Below are positions 18,319 to 25,896 of a DNA stretch of 33,838 nucleotides, piece after piece; position 1 is the stretch's first letter, and every line of letters begins with the position of its first letter. The notes beneath the pieces are model-generated. The model was not told where the DNA came from. It saw nothing but the letters and a program-made list of their open reading frames with translations, and made no database searches. The translations under genes and the position numbers were made by a program. Source of the DNA: Halobacteriales archaeon QS_4_66_20 (GTDB lineage Archaea; Halobacteriota; Halobacteria; Halobacteriales; Haloarculaceae); the NCBI GenBank assembly GCA_003021015.1, contig PXRK01000020.1:1-33838 (forward strand), written 5' to 3'.

Positions 18319-19057
18319 TGCAACCGAACTGGCCGGACCTGATTCGCAGCCTCTTCTCGCAGGAAACCGCTTTCACGCTGGCGGTCACCATCCTGATCGT
18401 CGGCGTCGTACTCTCCTATCTCGTCTGGCGGTGGACCCACCTGCTCCTCGAACGGACGGGGATCAAATCCGCGATCCAGGGAACGACGTTCGAACGGACG
18501 GCCCAGCGCTTTGGCACCTCGACGGCCGGCATCTTTGGGCTGTTGCTTGCGGGGTTCGTCTACGTCGGGACCCTCATCGTCGCGTTCCACATCACCAGGC
18601 TGCTAAACGTCGAACTGTTCTGGTCGCGGATCACCGGCTACCTCCCCCGGTTTTTCATCGCAGTGCTGGCCATCGGCTGCAGTCGGTGAAACTGCCGGAG
18701 ACCTCTGTGATCCCGAAGCTGGTGAAGTACAGCATCTTCTATATCGCTGCCCTCATCGCCCTCGCGCAGATCGGCGTGGCGACGACAGCACTGCTGGTGT
18801 TGCTGGCCGCCTACGCCTTCGGCGTTGTCTTCCTCGGCGGCCTCGCGTTCAAGGACCTCCTGATGGCAAGCGCCGCGGGCATCTACCTGCTGCTGTCCGA
18901 ACCGTACACGATCGGCGACGAGATCCGGGTCGACGAGAAGCGCGGCATCGTCCAGGAGGTCGACGTGTTCGTCACGCGCATCGAGTCCGAGGACGAGGAG
19001 TTCGTCATCCCGAACCAGCAGGTGTTCCGCTCCGGGGTCGTCCGCATCAGAAACTGA
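18318..19057 (+). pseudogene. mscS: mechanosensitive ion channel (MscS family) gene with internal deletion and frameshift
   Basis: The first frame (18318 to about 18675) encodes the N-terminal membrane helices, ending FFIAVLAIG, then runs into a stop at 18687. The second frame resumes at about 18674 with RLQSVKLPETSVIPKLVKYS and continues through the pore-lining helix and MscS beta domain (YTIGDEIRV, GIVQEV, VIPNQQVFRSGVVRIRN), stopping at 19057. By comparison with related channels as I know them, about 15-20 residues (GDKAELLVSE-like) are missing at the junction. The channel would release solutes on hypo-osmotic shock. Both halves are otherwise well conserved, so the lesion is recent or an assembly error. 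The stop abuts MITE copy 2. Confidence 0.85.
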
Positions 19058-19167
19058 TAGTGATTGTTGTGATTATTTTCGGAGTCGCATCGCATTCTCG
19101 GGAGTGTCACGGGCTGACACCGGAGTCTGATGGGTCGACAGCGGTAACGGCTCACAACAATCACTAT
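19057..19167. mobile_element. MITE family A, copy 2 (111 bp)
   Basis: Ends ATAGTGATTGTTGTGA (19057-19072) and TCACAACAATCACTAT (19152-19167) form a perfect 16-bp inverted repeat. The interior aligns with copies at 14997 and, inverted, 24439. It has no coding capacity. Its first base is the last base of the mscS stop codon. No clear target-site duplication is visible. Confidence 0.9.
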
Positions 19168-19245
19168 GATACTGTCGGACGTGACTCTGTGGAACGGCAA
19201 GACACGAAATCGACGTGACACTGTGGAACGGCAAGACACGAAATC
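19168..19245 (+). repeat. partial family-B MITE end with 34-bp tandem duplication
   Basis: GATACTGTCGGACGTGACT (from 19168) matches the family-B terminus seen at 26579 with one substitution. From 19178, a 34-base unit (19178-19211) is directly repeated (19212-19245) with a single mismatch. A similar, unduplicated stretch lies beside MITE copy 3 near 24388-24425. No opposite end is found, so this is a fragment. Confidence 0.7.
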
Positions 19246-19346
19246 GGGATCGAAAACAGCGCAGTCACGCAACAATCAGTTCCGCCACAGAACGTGCAGC
19301 AGTCATCCCTGGAAGCGGCTGGAACGTGCCGGCGGATTTGGCGGCG

Positions 19347-19682
19347 TTACGCTTCGTCGGTCGTCGTGTCGGTTTCCGTGGTCGTACTCTCCTCGAGATT
19401 CGCGTCTTCGTCCAGCCCCATGTCCTCCTCGTCGTCGAGGTCCATGTACTCGTTGTCGCCTTCGGAGAGATCGGCCTCCGGATCCATCGCCTCTTCCATC
19501 TCCTCGAGTTCCTGTTCGACCTGCTGGCGGCCTTTCTGGAACTCACCCATCGCCTGACCGGTCGAGCGAGCCAGCTTCGGGATCTTGTTCGCGCCGAACA
19601 GCAGCACCGCGATCAGCAGGATCACGACCATCTCCATTCCGCCGGGCACAGGGGCAAACAGCGGGACTGTTGTACTTGCCAT
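19347..19682 (-). CDS. tatA: Sec-independent (Tat) protein translocase protein TatA
   Basis: TatA forms the pore-like component of the twin-arginine export system, the main secretion route of haloarchaea. The 111-residue protein has a short N-terminus, one membrane helix (about 16-32, MEMVVILLIAVLLFGANKIP), the conserved FGANKIPKLARS hinge, an amphipathic helix to about 60, and a very acidic C-terminal tail ending in a Thr-rich stretch. I use the ATG at 19682; the Met at residue 16 is the first of the helix. A TATA-like GACTATAATC lies 26-35 bases upstream. No tatC is in the window. Confidence 0.93.
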   Translation of the reverse strand: MASTTVPLFAPVPGGMEMVVILLIAVLLFGANKIPKLARSTGQAMGEFQKGRQQVEQELEEMEEAMDPEADLSEGDNEYMDLDDEEDMGLDEDANLEESTTTETDTTTDEA

Positions 19683-19707
19683 CTCTACCTTCTCTTTGCC
19701 AACTGCC

Positions 19708-19717
19708 GATTATAGTC
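19708..19717 (-). promoter_or_regulatory. TATA box for tatA
   Basis: GACTATAATC on the minus strand is 26-35 bases upstream of the tatA ATG. The peroxiredoxin remnant begins only about 20 bases further on, so the divergent gene lost its own promoter. Confidence 0.55.
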
Positions 19718-19729
19718 TTTTTGGACTGT

Positions 19730-19977
19730 CCGGCCATCCTGATGTTCGATCTCAGCAGCAACACAAACCGCGAACTCGTCAGAACGTACGACGTCACGAT
19801 GGATTTCGACCGCGTCGGCGTCGAGGACGTCGCCAAGCGCGCGGTGTTCGTCGTCGACCGGGGACCATCACCTACTCGTGGGTGTCGGACGATCCTGGCG
19901 TGGAACCGGAGTACGACGAAGTCGAGGCGGCGATCCCACACGTTTTTCACCAGTCCTATCGTAGAAACGACGAATGA
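19730..19977 (+). pseudogene. remnant of a peroxiredoxin (AhpC/TSA, Bcp-like) gene
   Basis: The reading LMFDLSSNTNRELVRTYDV, then DVAKRAVFVVDR, followed in another frame by GTITYSWVSDDPGVEPEYDEVEAAI, is the C-terminal half of a haloarchaeal peroxiredoxin that reduces peroxides through a reactive Cys. The N-terminal half with the catalytic Cys (a FSxVCTxEL-type motif) is absent: just upstream is the tatA promoter. A second lesion at about 19859-19864 (CGGGGACC, one or four bases short) shifts the frame. After EAAI the translation no longer looks like the family and runs to the TGA at 19975-19977, overlapping the HD gene start. No functional enzyme can be made. Confidence 0.75.
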
Positions 19978-20801
19978 GTACCGAGGAATCCGACGACGAG
20001 AGTGCCGACAGTCGATCCCGGTCGTACGATCCGGCGGCCGATCACCCATATCCCGACGAGCGTCTCAACGAGGTCCTCTCGGTTCTGGACACCGACGAGG
20101 AGGTCACTGCCTACCTCGAGGCGCAGAACGTCAATCCCGTCAAACGCAAACGCTACAACGACCACGGGATCAAGCACATCGAAATTGTCCGCAACAGGGC
20201 GCTCCAGCTGTACGAGCTGCTGAAACGCGACGGCGTCCAGTTCAACGGCGCGACACAGCAGGGACTCGAGGAAGCCGACGAGCCCGTCATCATCGCCCTG
20301 GCCGCGGTGCTGCACGACATCGGGCACGTCGTCCACCGCGACGCCCACCCCTACTACTCGATCCCGCTGGCCGCGGACGTCATGGATCGCATCCTCCCGG
20401 AGTTTTACGACATTCCCGAGCAGGTCCGGGTCAAGGGGGAGGTGCTGCACGCGATTCTCTGCCACCACACCGAGGAGGAGCCGCTGACGCTGGAGGCGGG
20501 CGTCGTCCGGGTGGCGGACGCCCTCGACATGGAGCGCGGGCGTTCCCGCGTGCCCTACGAACAGGGCGGTCGCGGCATCAACACGGTTTCGAGCCAGGCG
20601 ATCGAACGCGTGTCGCTGCGCGCGAACGAGGACTGTGCAGTGTTGATCGAAATCGAAATGAACAACGCAGCTGGCGTCTTCCAGGTCGACAACCTCCTGA
20701 AGGCCAAGGTCAACGACTCCGGACTCGAGGGTCACCTCCGCATCGTCGCGCTGAACACTCGCACCAGCGACGATCGGATCGTCGAACGGATCGAACTGTA
20801 A
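19974..20801 (+). CDS. HD domain phosphohydrolase
   Basis: The 275-residue cytoplasmic metal-dependent hydrolase has the HD superfamily ligands: His64/His68 (NDHGIKHIE), His114-Asp115 (LHDIGH), His121, His164-His165 (LCHHTEEE) and Asp182 (RVADALDM). The N-terminal 25 residues are acidic and probably disordered; the C-terminal ~70 residues (ERVSLRANEDCAVLIEIEM onward) form an extra alpha/beta domain seen in archaeal members. Substrate is unknown; nucleotides or cyclic dinucleotides are possible. A possible promoter (GTTTTTCACC, about 19942-19951) lies about 25 bases upstream. All key residues are present and length looks normal. Confidence 0.9.
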   Translation: MSTEESDDESADSRSRSYDPAADHPYPDERLNEVLSVLDTDEEVTAYLEAQNVNPVKRKRYNDHGIKHIEIVRNRALQLYELLKRDGVQFNGATQQGLEEADEPVIIALAAVLHDIGHVVHRDAHPYYSIPLAADVMDRILPEFYDIPEQVRVKGEVLHAILCHHTEEEPLTLEAGVVRVADALDMERGRSRVPYEQGGRGINTVSSQAIERVSLRANEDCAVLIEIEMNNAAGVFQVDNLLKAKVNDSGLEGHLRIVALNTRTSDDRIVERIEL

Positions 20802-20844
20802 AACGAAGAGGTAGTTTCAAGGTTTCCCTTCGTGAAATAACCAC

Positions 20845-21066
20845 ATGGCCGGCGAGATCGAGGACGTCGACGAGTCGATTGCGACCGGTGTCGGGCTGTA
20901 CGCGCTCAGCGACGCGACTCTCCACGATGCCGCCAAAGCTGCCGGCGTGACCAGCTGGGAACTCGAGGAGGCGATCGTCGAGGCAGGGCTTGGGGAGGCG
21001 TTCGGGATCGACGGGGAAGCCGACGTCACTGCGGAGATCGACCGGTTGCTCGACGAGCAACTGTAG
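20845..21066 (+). CDS. small haloarchaeal protein with HTH-like segment
   Basis: This 73-residue acidic protein is not a named family to me. ALSDATLHDAAKAAGVTSWELEEAIVEAGLGEAFG (about 20-54) has the spacing of a helix-turn-helix, with AAKAAGVTSWELEEAI as the two helices, as in UPF0175-type small regulators. An A-rich element (GAAATAACC, 20833-20841) is close to the ATG. It lies 43 bases after the HD gene on the same strand and is convergent with purK (26 bases apart). A DNA-binding or antitoxin-like role is only a guess. Confidence 0.7.
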   Translation: MAGEIEDVDESIATGVGLYALSDATLHDAAKAAGVTSWELEEAIVEAGLGEAFGIDGEADVTAEIDRLLDEQL

Positions 21067-21091
21067 CGCCGGCGACAGGCCAGAGGGCAGG

Positions 21092-22255
21092 TCAGTCGGT
21101 TTCCGCGAACGTCAACGGCTCGGCAGCGTCACGTATCCCCGCGAGCAGCTCTCCGGGCGATGTATCCTGCTCCCCGACGAGCGTGAGGTGGCCCATCTTC
21201 CGGAGGTGGTACACTTCCCGCTTGCCGTACCAGTGCACCGAGAGCCGATCTGTCGAGAGCGGCCGTTCGACGCCGGTCAGCCTCGCCGGCTGCCGCCCGT
21301 CAACGTCGCCCAGGATGTTCTTCGACGCCGTCGGCGCACGCCGCCCGGTCGACCCCAGCGCCAGCCCCGTCACCGCCCGGAGGTGCTGTCCGAACTGCGA
21401 GGTGTGACAGCCCTCGATCGTCCAGTGCCCGGAGTTGTGGGGCCGGGGTGCGATCTCGTTCAGGAGGATCTCGCCGTCGCTCGTCTCGAACAGTTCGATC
21501 CCGTAAACGCCGCGGCCCTGCATCACGTCCAGCACGTCACGCGTGACCGCCCTGGCGCGCTCGCGGACCTGTTCGGAAGCGCGCGCCGGCGAGACGGTCT
21601 CCCGGAGGATCTCTGCCTCGTGGATCGTCTCAGTGACCGGGAACGTCGTCCGTTCGTCGGCGCCGAGACAGCCCATCACCGCGAGTTCGCGCTCGTAGTC
21701 GACGAACTCCTCGACCATTGCCGGCCCGTCGATGGCGTCGAACGCAGCCTCGACGTCGCCGGGCTCCGCCACCGGTACGTTGCCGCGCCCGTCGTAGCCA
21801 CCCTCGCGAGCCTTCAGCATGGCCGGGTAGCCCAGCTCCGCCAGGGCGCTCCGGAGTTCGTCCGCCGAGTCGACGGCGCGGAACGCCGGCACCGGCACCC
21901 CGGCCTCGGCGAGGCGGCGTTTCTGGACCAGCTTGTCCTGGATGATCCGCAGCGTCTCCGGGTGCGGGTGGACCGGCGTCCCGGTCTCCTCGCCGACGGC
22001 GTCCAGGACGTCCGGGTCGGCGAGTTCGATCTCGTATGTCAGGTAGTCGGCGCGCCGGGCGAGTTCGCGGACGGTCGCTTCGTCGTCGAACTCCCCGAGG
22101 ACCTGGTCGCGGACCGCCGGGGCGGCCGGCGCGTCCGGGGTCGGATCGGAGACGATCAGCTCGATCCCCAGCGGCGAGGCCGCCTCGCCCAGCATCCGGC
22201 CGAGCTGGCCGCCGCCGACGACCCCCACGGTCGTTCCTGGCGAGGTGAGTTCCAT
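21092..22255 (-). CDS. purK: N5-carboxyaminoimidazole ribonucleotide synthase PurK
   Basis: PurK uses ATP and bicarbonate to convert AIR to N5-CAIR in purine synthesis. The 387-residue ATP-grasp protein has the N-terminal GVVGGGQLGRMLGEAA, then the ATP-grasp core KLVQKRRLAEAGVPVPAF, the Gly-rich loop KAREGGYDGRGNV, VEEFVDYERELAV, and the C-terminal NEIAPRPHNSGHWTIEGC catalytic block. The start at 22255 is clear since upstream residues are not family-like and a TATA-like CGTTTTACTC lies 23-32 bases upstream. purE, often adjacent, is not in the window; purS-purQ is 4 kb away on the other strand. Confidence 0.96.
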   Translation of the reverse strand: MELTSPGTTVGVVGGGQLGRMLGEAASPLGIELIVSDPTPDAPAAPAVRDQVLGEFDDEATVRELARRADYLTYEIELADPDVLDAVGEETGTPVHPHPETLRIIQDKLVQKRRLAEAGVPVPAFRAVDSADELRSALAELGYPAMLKAREGGYDGRGNVPVAEPGDVEAAFDAIDGPAMVEEFVDYERELAVMGCLGADERTTFPVTETIHEAEILRETVSPARASEQVRERARAVTRDVLDVMQGRGVYGIELFETSDGEILLNEIAPRPHNSGHWTIEGCHTSQFGQHLRAVTGLALGSTGRRAPTASKNILGDVDGRQPARLTGVERPLSTDRLSVHWYGKREVYHLRKMGHLTLVGEQDTSPGELLAGIRDAAEPLTFAETD

Positions 22256-22277
22256 GCGGCGAGGTTCCCCACCCGAC

Positions 22278-22287
22278 GAGTAAAACG
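22278..22287 (-). promoter_or_regulatory. TATA-like box for purK
   Basis: CGTTTTACTC on the minus strand is 23-32 bases upstream of the purK ATG at 22255. Confidence 0.45.
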
Positions 22288-22326
22288 TTCCCGTTTGGTC
22301 GCGCGCCGACCGATCCGCGAGGCAGC

Positions 22327-24276
22327 TCAGGTCCAGGACTCGTGGGTGTACACGACCAGCTCCCTGCCGATCGTCCGGGTGTAGTAGACCTCCTTCTCGT
22401 AGGACGCCTCGATGGTCCCTTTGGGCACGGTCGGGTCGTCGGGAACGGCGAAGATCACCGGCGGCGGATCGTTCTCCACGGCGCTCCTGAGGTCGGTCGC
22501 CGAGCGCTCGCAGTCGACCGTCGCGTCCGCGACCGCGAAGTACCAGTTCATCGGCTGGCTGTTCGACCACACCGAACAGTTCGGCCTGACGTCCCAGAAT
22601 GCAGTGCCGGACCGTTTCGAGACGAGCGCCTCGTTGGTGTCGTAGGCGTCCCCGGAGGGGCCGTAGTACAGCACGGCAGGCGGAGCGCCACCCGCCGCCG
22701 CACGGTCGAGCGTCTCGACGACCGGATCGAGATCCTCGTGCGGCTGTGCGTACTGGACCAGTTCGTTGTCGTCGGCCGTCGGGTTGCGGTAGACGTCGTC
22801 GGCAGCGGTGACGCCGACCTGCAGGGCTGCGAGCAACAGCACCACCGCGAACACGGCCGCAGCGAGGTCGTCACCGTCGACCCGTGCAGCCATCGCCTCA
22901 CGGTAGAGCCACGCGACGCCGACGGCAGCCGGGACGGCGAGCGGCACGACGACGTGCGTCGCCACCCACGCCCAGGCGCCCTGGATGTCCGTCCCGAGCG
23001 GGTATCCCATCAGCGACGCCACGCCGCAGTACGTCATGAACATCACGAGCCAGCGGGGCTCGTCCCGGCCGTAGCGCTCGAGTGCGACGCCCAGAACGGC
23101 GAACGCTACCAACACCGTCGCGTTCGTCGACAACACGCCCAGGAACCCTTCGACGAACTCCAGATAGGTGTCCAGCGTGCGCTCGGAGGACTTCGCGAAC
23201 CAGTCGGCGTACCCCTCGTACGCGCCGGTGAGCGTGTCGTTGACGAACGCAGGGAACGTCCCGGGCTGGCTCAGCACCTCGCCGAGAGTCACCTGACTGC
23301 TGTCGCCGTCCAGGTACGGCTGCCGTCCCCTGACGCCGGCCCCGCGATCCGCGAACACGAACAGCGCCGTCGCGAGTGCAACCACGACGACGCCGGCGAG
23401 TTTCGATCCGATCAGCCCGGTTCGCTTCGCCCCAGCACGGAGCGTCGATCGGTCGTATCCCCTGCTGTCGCCGTCGGTTCTCCCCGCGGCTGCGGCGAGC
23501 GTCGCCTGGCCGCGACTCCCGAATCGCCGCAGGCTGTGCCACCAGCCCCCGAACCGTGTGCTGCGGAGGCGGCCGGCGCCGCTCGTCCCGCTGGCGGGGC
23601 TGTGGAGCCACTGGTCGGCGACCAGGACGGCTGCGCCCGCCCAGGTGGCGAGGTAGATGACCGCGTTCTCCTTCGACCCGAACCCCAGCGCGACGAACAG
23701 CCCGGCGCCGTAGAGGTAGCGATACCGGCGCGTGTCGGCGAACCGGAGCAACAGCCCCAGGGCGGTGACCATGAACGCCGCGACGAGCACGTCGCTGCGC
23801 ATGAACCGCGAGAAGTACAGCAACACCGAGTTGAACGACAGGAACAGCGCGAGCGCGACGGCCTCGGAGTCACGGAGATGGCGACGGTACAACAACGCCG
23901 CCATCGGCAGTAGACCCCCGACGAGCGCGACGGGAAGCCGTGCCGCAGTGTCACCGACGCCAAGCGGTTCGAACAGCCAGCGCGCCGCGATCTGGACGAG
24001 CGGGCCGTGCTCCTCCCAGTGGTAGCCAAACGATCCCGTTTCGGCGTAGTACTGCGCCCAGTAGGCCACCCGCGCCTCGTCCCAGTGGGCCGGCCTCGCA
24101 CCCAGCAGTACCAGCCGGGCTATCAGTGCAGCGACGGTGATCGCCAGGACGGCCCGGAACAGCGTCAGGCGCTCGACGCGCTCGATCGGCCCCTCCACGT
24201 CCGTCCGGTGGCGGCCATCTGACTCCCAGTCCGCATCCGCGTCGCCCTCGTCGCTGGCGTCGCCGCCACCGCTCAT
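22327..24276 (-). CDS. Agl23-like membrane glycosyltransferase (flippase activity-associated protein)
   Basis: The 649-residue protein resembles the GT39-like Agl23/TIGR03663 family linked to protein N-glycosylation and lipid-linked sugar handling. An acidic N-terminus (1-35) precedes about a dozen membrane helices. The first extracytoplasmic loop has HWDEARVAYW and YHWEEHGPLVQI, the Asp-Glu and His motif typical of GT-C enzymes using polyprenyl-linked donors. Other family marks are FSRFMRSDVLVA and GFGSKENAVIYL. A Gly/Ser/Arg-rich cytoplasmic loop interrupts the helices, and a soluble C-terminal domain of about 130 residues follows the last helix. The start at 24276 fits the family. Sugar and acceptor are unknown. 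Confidence 0.85.
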   Translation of the reverse strand: MSGGGDASDEGDADADWESDGRHRTDVEGPIERVERLTLFRAVLAITVAALIARLVLLGARPAHWDEARVAYWAQYYAETGSFGYHWEEHGPLVQIAARWLFEPLGVGDTAARLPVALVGGLLPMAALLYRRHLRDSEAVALALFLSFNSVLLYFSRFMRSDVLVAAFMVTALGLLLRFADTRRYRYLYGAGLFVALGFGSKENAVIYLATWAGAAVLVADQWLHSPASGTSGAGRLRSTRFGGWWHSLRRFGSRGQATLAAAAGRTDGDSRGYDRSTLRAGAKRTGLIGSKLAGVVVVALATALFVFADRGAGVRGRQPYLDGDSSQVTLGEVLSQPGTFPAFVNDTLTGAYEGYADWFAKSSERTLDTYLEFVEGFLGVLSTNATVLVAFAVLGVALERYGRDEPRWLVMFMTYCGVASLMGYPLGTDIQGAWAWVATHVVVPLAVPAAVGVAWLYREAMAARVDGDDLAAAVFAVVLLLAALQVGVTAADDVYRNPTADDNELVQYAQPHEDLDPVVETLDRAAAGGAPPAVLYYGPSGDAYDTNEALVSKRSGTAFWDVRPNCSVWSNSQPMNWYFAVADATVDCERSATDLRSAVENDPPPVIFAVPDDPTVPKGTIEASYEKEVYYTRTIGRELVVYTHESWT

Positions 24277-24384
24277 ACTCCACGGCAGAGGGGGGTCGGT
24301 TAGAACGGTTTCGATATCCCTGGCACAGCGGACCCGGCCGGTGGGCAGCACGGCCGCCGGCGCGGCCGTGTAGTGCTCATACAC

Positions 24385-24428
24385 CCGGACGTGACTCTAC
24401 TAGACGTCAGGACACGATATCAACGAGT
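24385..24428 (+). repeat. fragment of a family-B MITE end
   Basis: CCCGGACGTGACTCTACTAG followed by GACGTCAGGACACGATATCAACG resembles the segment at 19175-19215 and the family-B terminus at 26582. The matching opposite end is missing. It lies ten bases before MITE family A copy 3. Confidence 0.5.
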
Positions 24429-24438
24429 ATCGGCCCTG

Positions 24439-24549
24439 ATAGTGATTGTTGTGACTCGTTACCGCCGTGTATTCGCCAGACGCCAGTTTCGGGCCGTGAA
24501 ACCGCCGCTACTGCGATGTGGTGCCGAAAATCATCACAACAATCACTAT
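24439..24549. mobile_element. MITE family A, copy 3 (111 bp, inverted orientation)
   Basis: Ends ATAGTGATTGTTGTGA (24439-24454) and TCACAACAATCACTAT (24534-24549) are perfect 16-bp inverted repeats, identical to copy 2. The interior matches the reverse complement of copy 2 (GTTACCGC, GCCCGTGA, CTGCGATG, CCGAAAAT). It sits in the divergent promoter region between the Agl23-like gene and the RuvC-fold gene. No coding capacity or clear target duplication. Confidence 0.9.
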
Positions 24550-24595
24550 GAAAGTCCCGAGTTGTGTCGAGATGACTTAACAAATCACGTCCGGG

Positions 24596-24603
24596 TGTAT
24601 ATG
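24596..24603 (+). promoter_or_regulatory. TATA box for the RuvC-fold gene
   Basis: TGTATATG is 24-31 bases upstream of GTG 24627, predicting a leaderless transcript and favouring that start over GTG 24603. Confidence 0.55.
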
Positions 24604-24626
24604 TGCGGCGGGACCGAAGGACCGCT

Positions 24627-25361
24627 GTGATCGTCGTCGCGACGGAGGATTTCGAGGTCTACCACGACGTGGTGACAGCGCTGCGCGAGCGCGGCATCCC
24701 GTTCACGACGGTGGAACCGGGCAACGAACTCCCCGCGAAAGCCGCGGTGGTGATAACCGGGGAGGGCGAAGCGTCGGCGTTAGACGTGGACGTCCCCGTC
24801 GTCGAAGCCGCCGGGGGCACGCCGCGGGACGCCGTCGAGGAAGCGATCGCTCACCTCCGTGGGGGCGGCGGACGACGGATCGTCGGGATCGACCCGGGCG
24901 AGACGCCCGGTATCGCTGTGCTTGACGGTGACGTCGTCGTCGCGACGTTCCAGGTGCCGCCCGAGGAGGTACCCGCAGTCGTCCACCGCGAAACGGCCGA
25001 CGCCGAGGACCCGCTGGTCCGCATCGGCGACGGCGCGCGCCTCGTCGGCGCCCGGATCATCGACAACATCGAGGACGCCCCGGTGGAACTCGTCGACGAG
25101 ACCGGGACGACGCCGTACCTGGGCGAGGGTGCGCGCGGCGCCGGCGACATCCTCGCAGCAGTGAACATCGCCAGACTGGAGGGCGAACTCGTCGAGTCCC
25201 GGGAGATCGCCCCGACGGAGGGCGAACTCGATCGGATCAAGGAGCGCTCGCGCGAGGAGAGCGCGACCAACCGGACCATCGGCAGCGACCTCGCGCGCCG
25301 CGTCGCGCTCGGCGAGCTGACGATCGAGGAGGCGCTGGACGCGCACCTGGACGATGAGTAG
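24627..25361 (+). CDS. archaeal RuvC/RNase H-fold protein (DUF460-related)
   Basis: The 244-residue cytoplasmic protein has two parts. Residues 1-80 form a small Rossmann-like domain (MIVVATEDFEVYHDVV). From 84 on, RRIVGIDPGETPGIAVLDG is the first strand-hairpin of a RuvC-like nuclease fold with the candidate catalytic Asp89. The later helix GAGDILAAVNIARLEG supplies a second candidate acid, Asp174. This resembles archaeal DUF460 and Holliday-junction resolvase folds, but activity is not established. The C-terminus is a charged helical tail. The GTG at 24627 is preferred because of the TATA spacing. It is convergent with the OsmC gene, 32 bases apart. Confidence 0.75.
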   Translation: MIVVATEDFEVYHDVVTALRERGIPFTTVEPGNELPAKAAVVITGEGEASALDVDVPVVEAAGGTPRDAVEEAIAHLRGGGGRRIVGIDPGETPGIAVLDGDVVVATFQVPPEEVPAVVHRETADAEDPLVRIGDGARLVGARIIDNIEDAPVELVDETGTTPYLGEGARGAGDILAAVNIARLEGELVESREIAPTEGELDRIKERSREESATNRTIGSDLARRVALGELTIEEALDAHLDDE

Positions 25362-25393
25362 CCCTAAAAGGGGTCGTCGACGGTGCTGCCGCG

Positions 25394-25792
25394 TTACAGG
25401 TTGGCGCCGTCGTTGACCGACATGTCGGCGTGCAGTTCCTCGCGGAGCGCGGCGTGGACGTGGCAGATGTTCTCGGCGCGGCCGACGACGTCGTCGACGC
25501 TGTCGCCGAGCGACTCCTCGACGTGGATGTCGAACGCGATTGATTCGAGGTCGTCATCCTCGTCGAGGTCGGCCGCAACGTCGACCTGGATCGTTCCCAG
25601 GTCGTCGAACCCTTCCTTGTCGGCGCCGACGCGGAACGCCGGGATGAAACAGGAGGCGTAGTCGGCAGCGAGTACCTGGTTGGGGTCGGGCCCCTCCTCG
25701 CCCGTCGCGTCGATCGTCAGCTCCCAGTCGCCGATCCGGTTGCTGGTCGAGAACCCTTCCGGGCTGGTGCTGGTGACTTGGATGTCTGGCAT
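25394..25792 (-). CDS. OsmC/Ohr family protein
   Basis: The 132-residue protein is an OsmC family member, which uses two cysteines to reduce organic hydroperoxides as a cytoplasmic homodimer. Both are present: Cys48 in ASCFIPAFR and Cys110 in ENICHVHAALRE. The segment GPDPNQVLAADYASC is the usual helix start. The sequence looks closer to OsmC/YhfA-type than to Ohr. The ATG at 25792 (MPDIQVTSTSPEGF) matches the family start. Length is normal and nothing is missing. Confidence 0.92.
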   Translation of the reverse strand: MPDIQVTSTSPEGFSTSNRIGDWELTIDATGEEGPDPNQVLAADYASCFIPAFRVGADKEGFDDLGTIQVDVAADLDEDDDLESIAFDIHVEESLGDSVDDVVGRAENICHVHAALREELHADMSVNDGANL

Positions 25793-25896
25793 ACCCGTCT
25801 GAAGGGGCGCCCCGCTGAAAACAGTGTGTTTAGCTACAGATGTTGCCCGCACCTGCCCACCGTGTTGGGTCGTCCGCTCGCGCCCCGTTTGCCGCC

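Noticed and set aside
19178..19245. CRISPR-like repeat
   Set aside because: Only two adjacent units without spacers; it is a tandem duplication within a MITE fragment. No CRISPR array was seen anywhere in the window.
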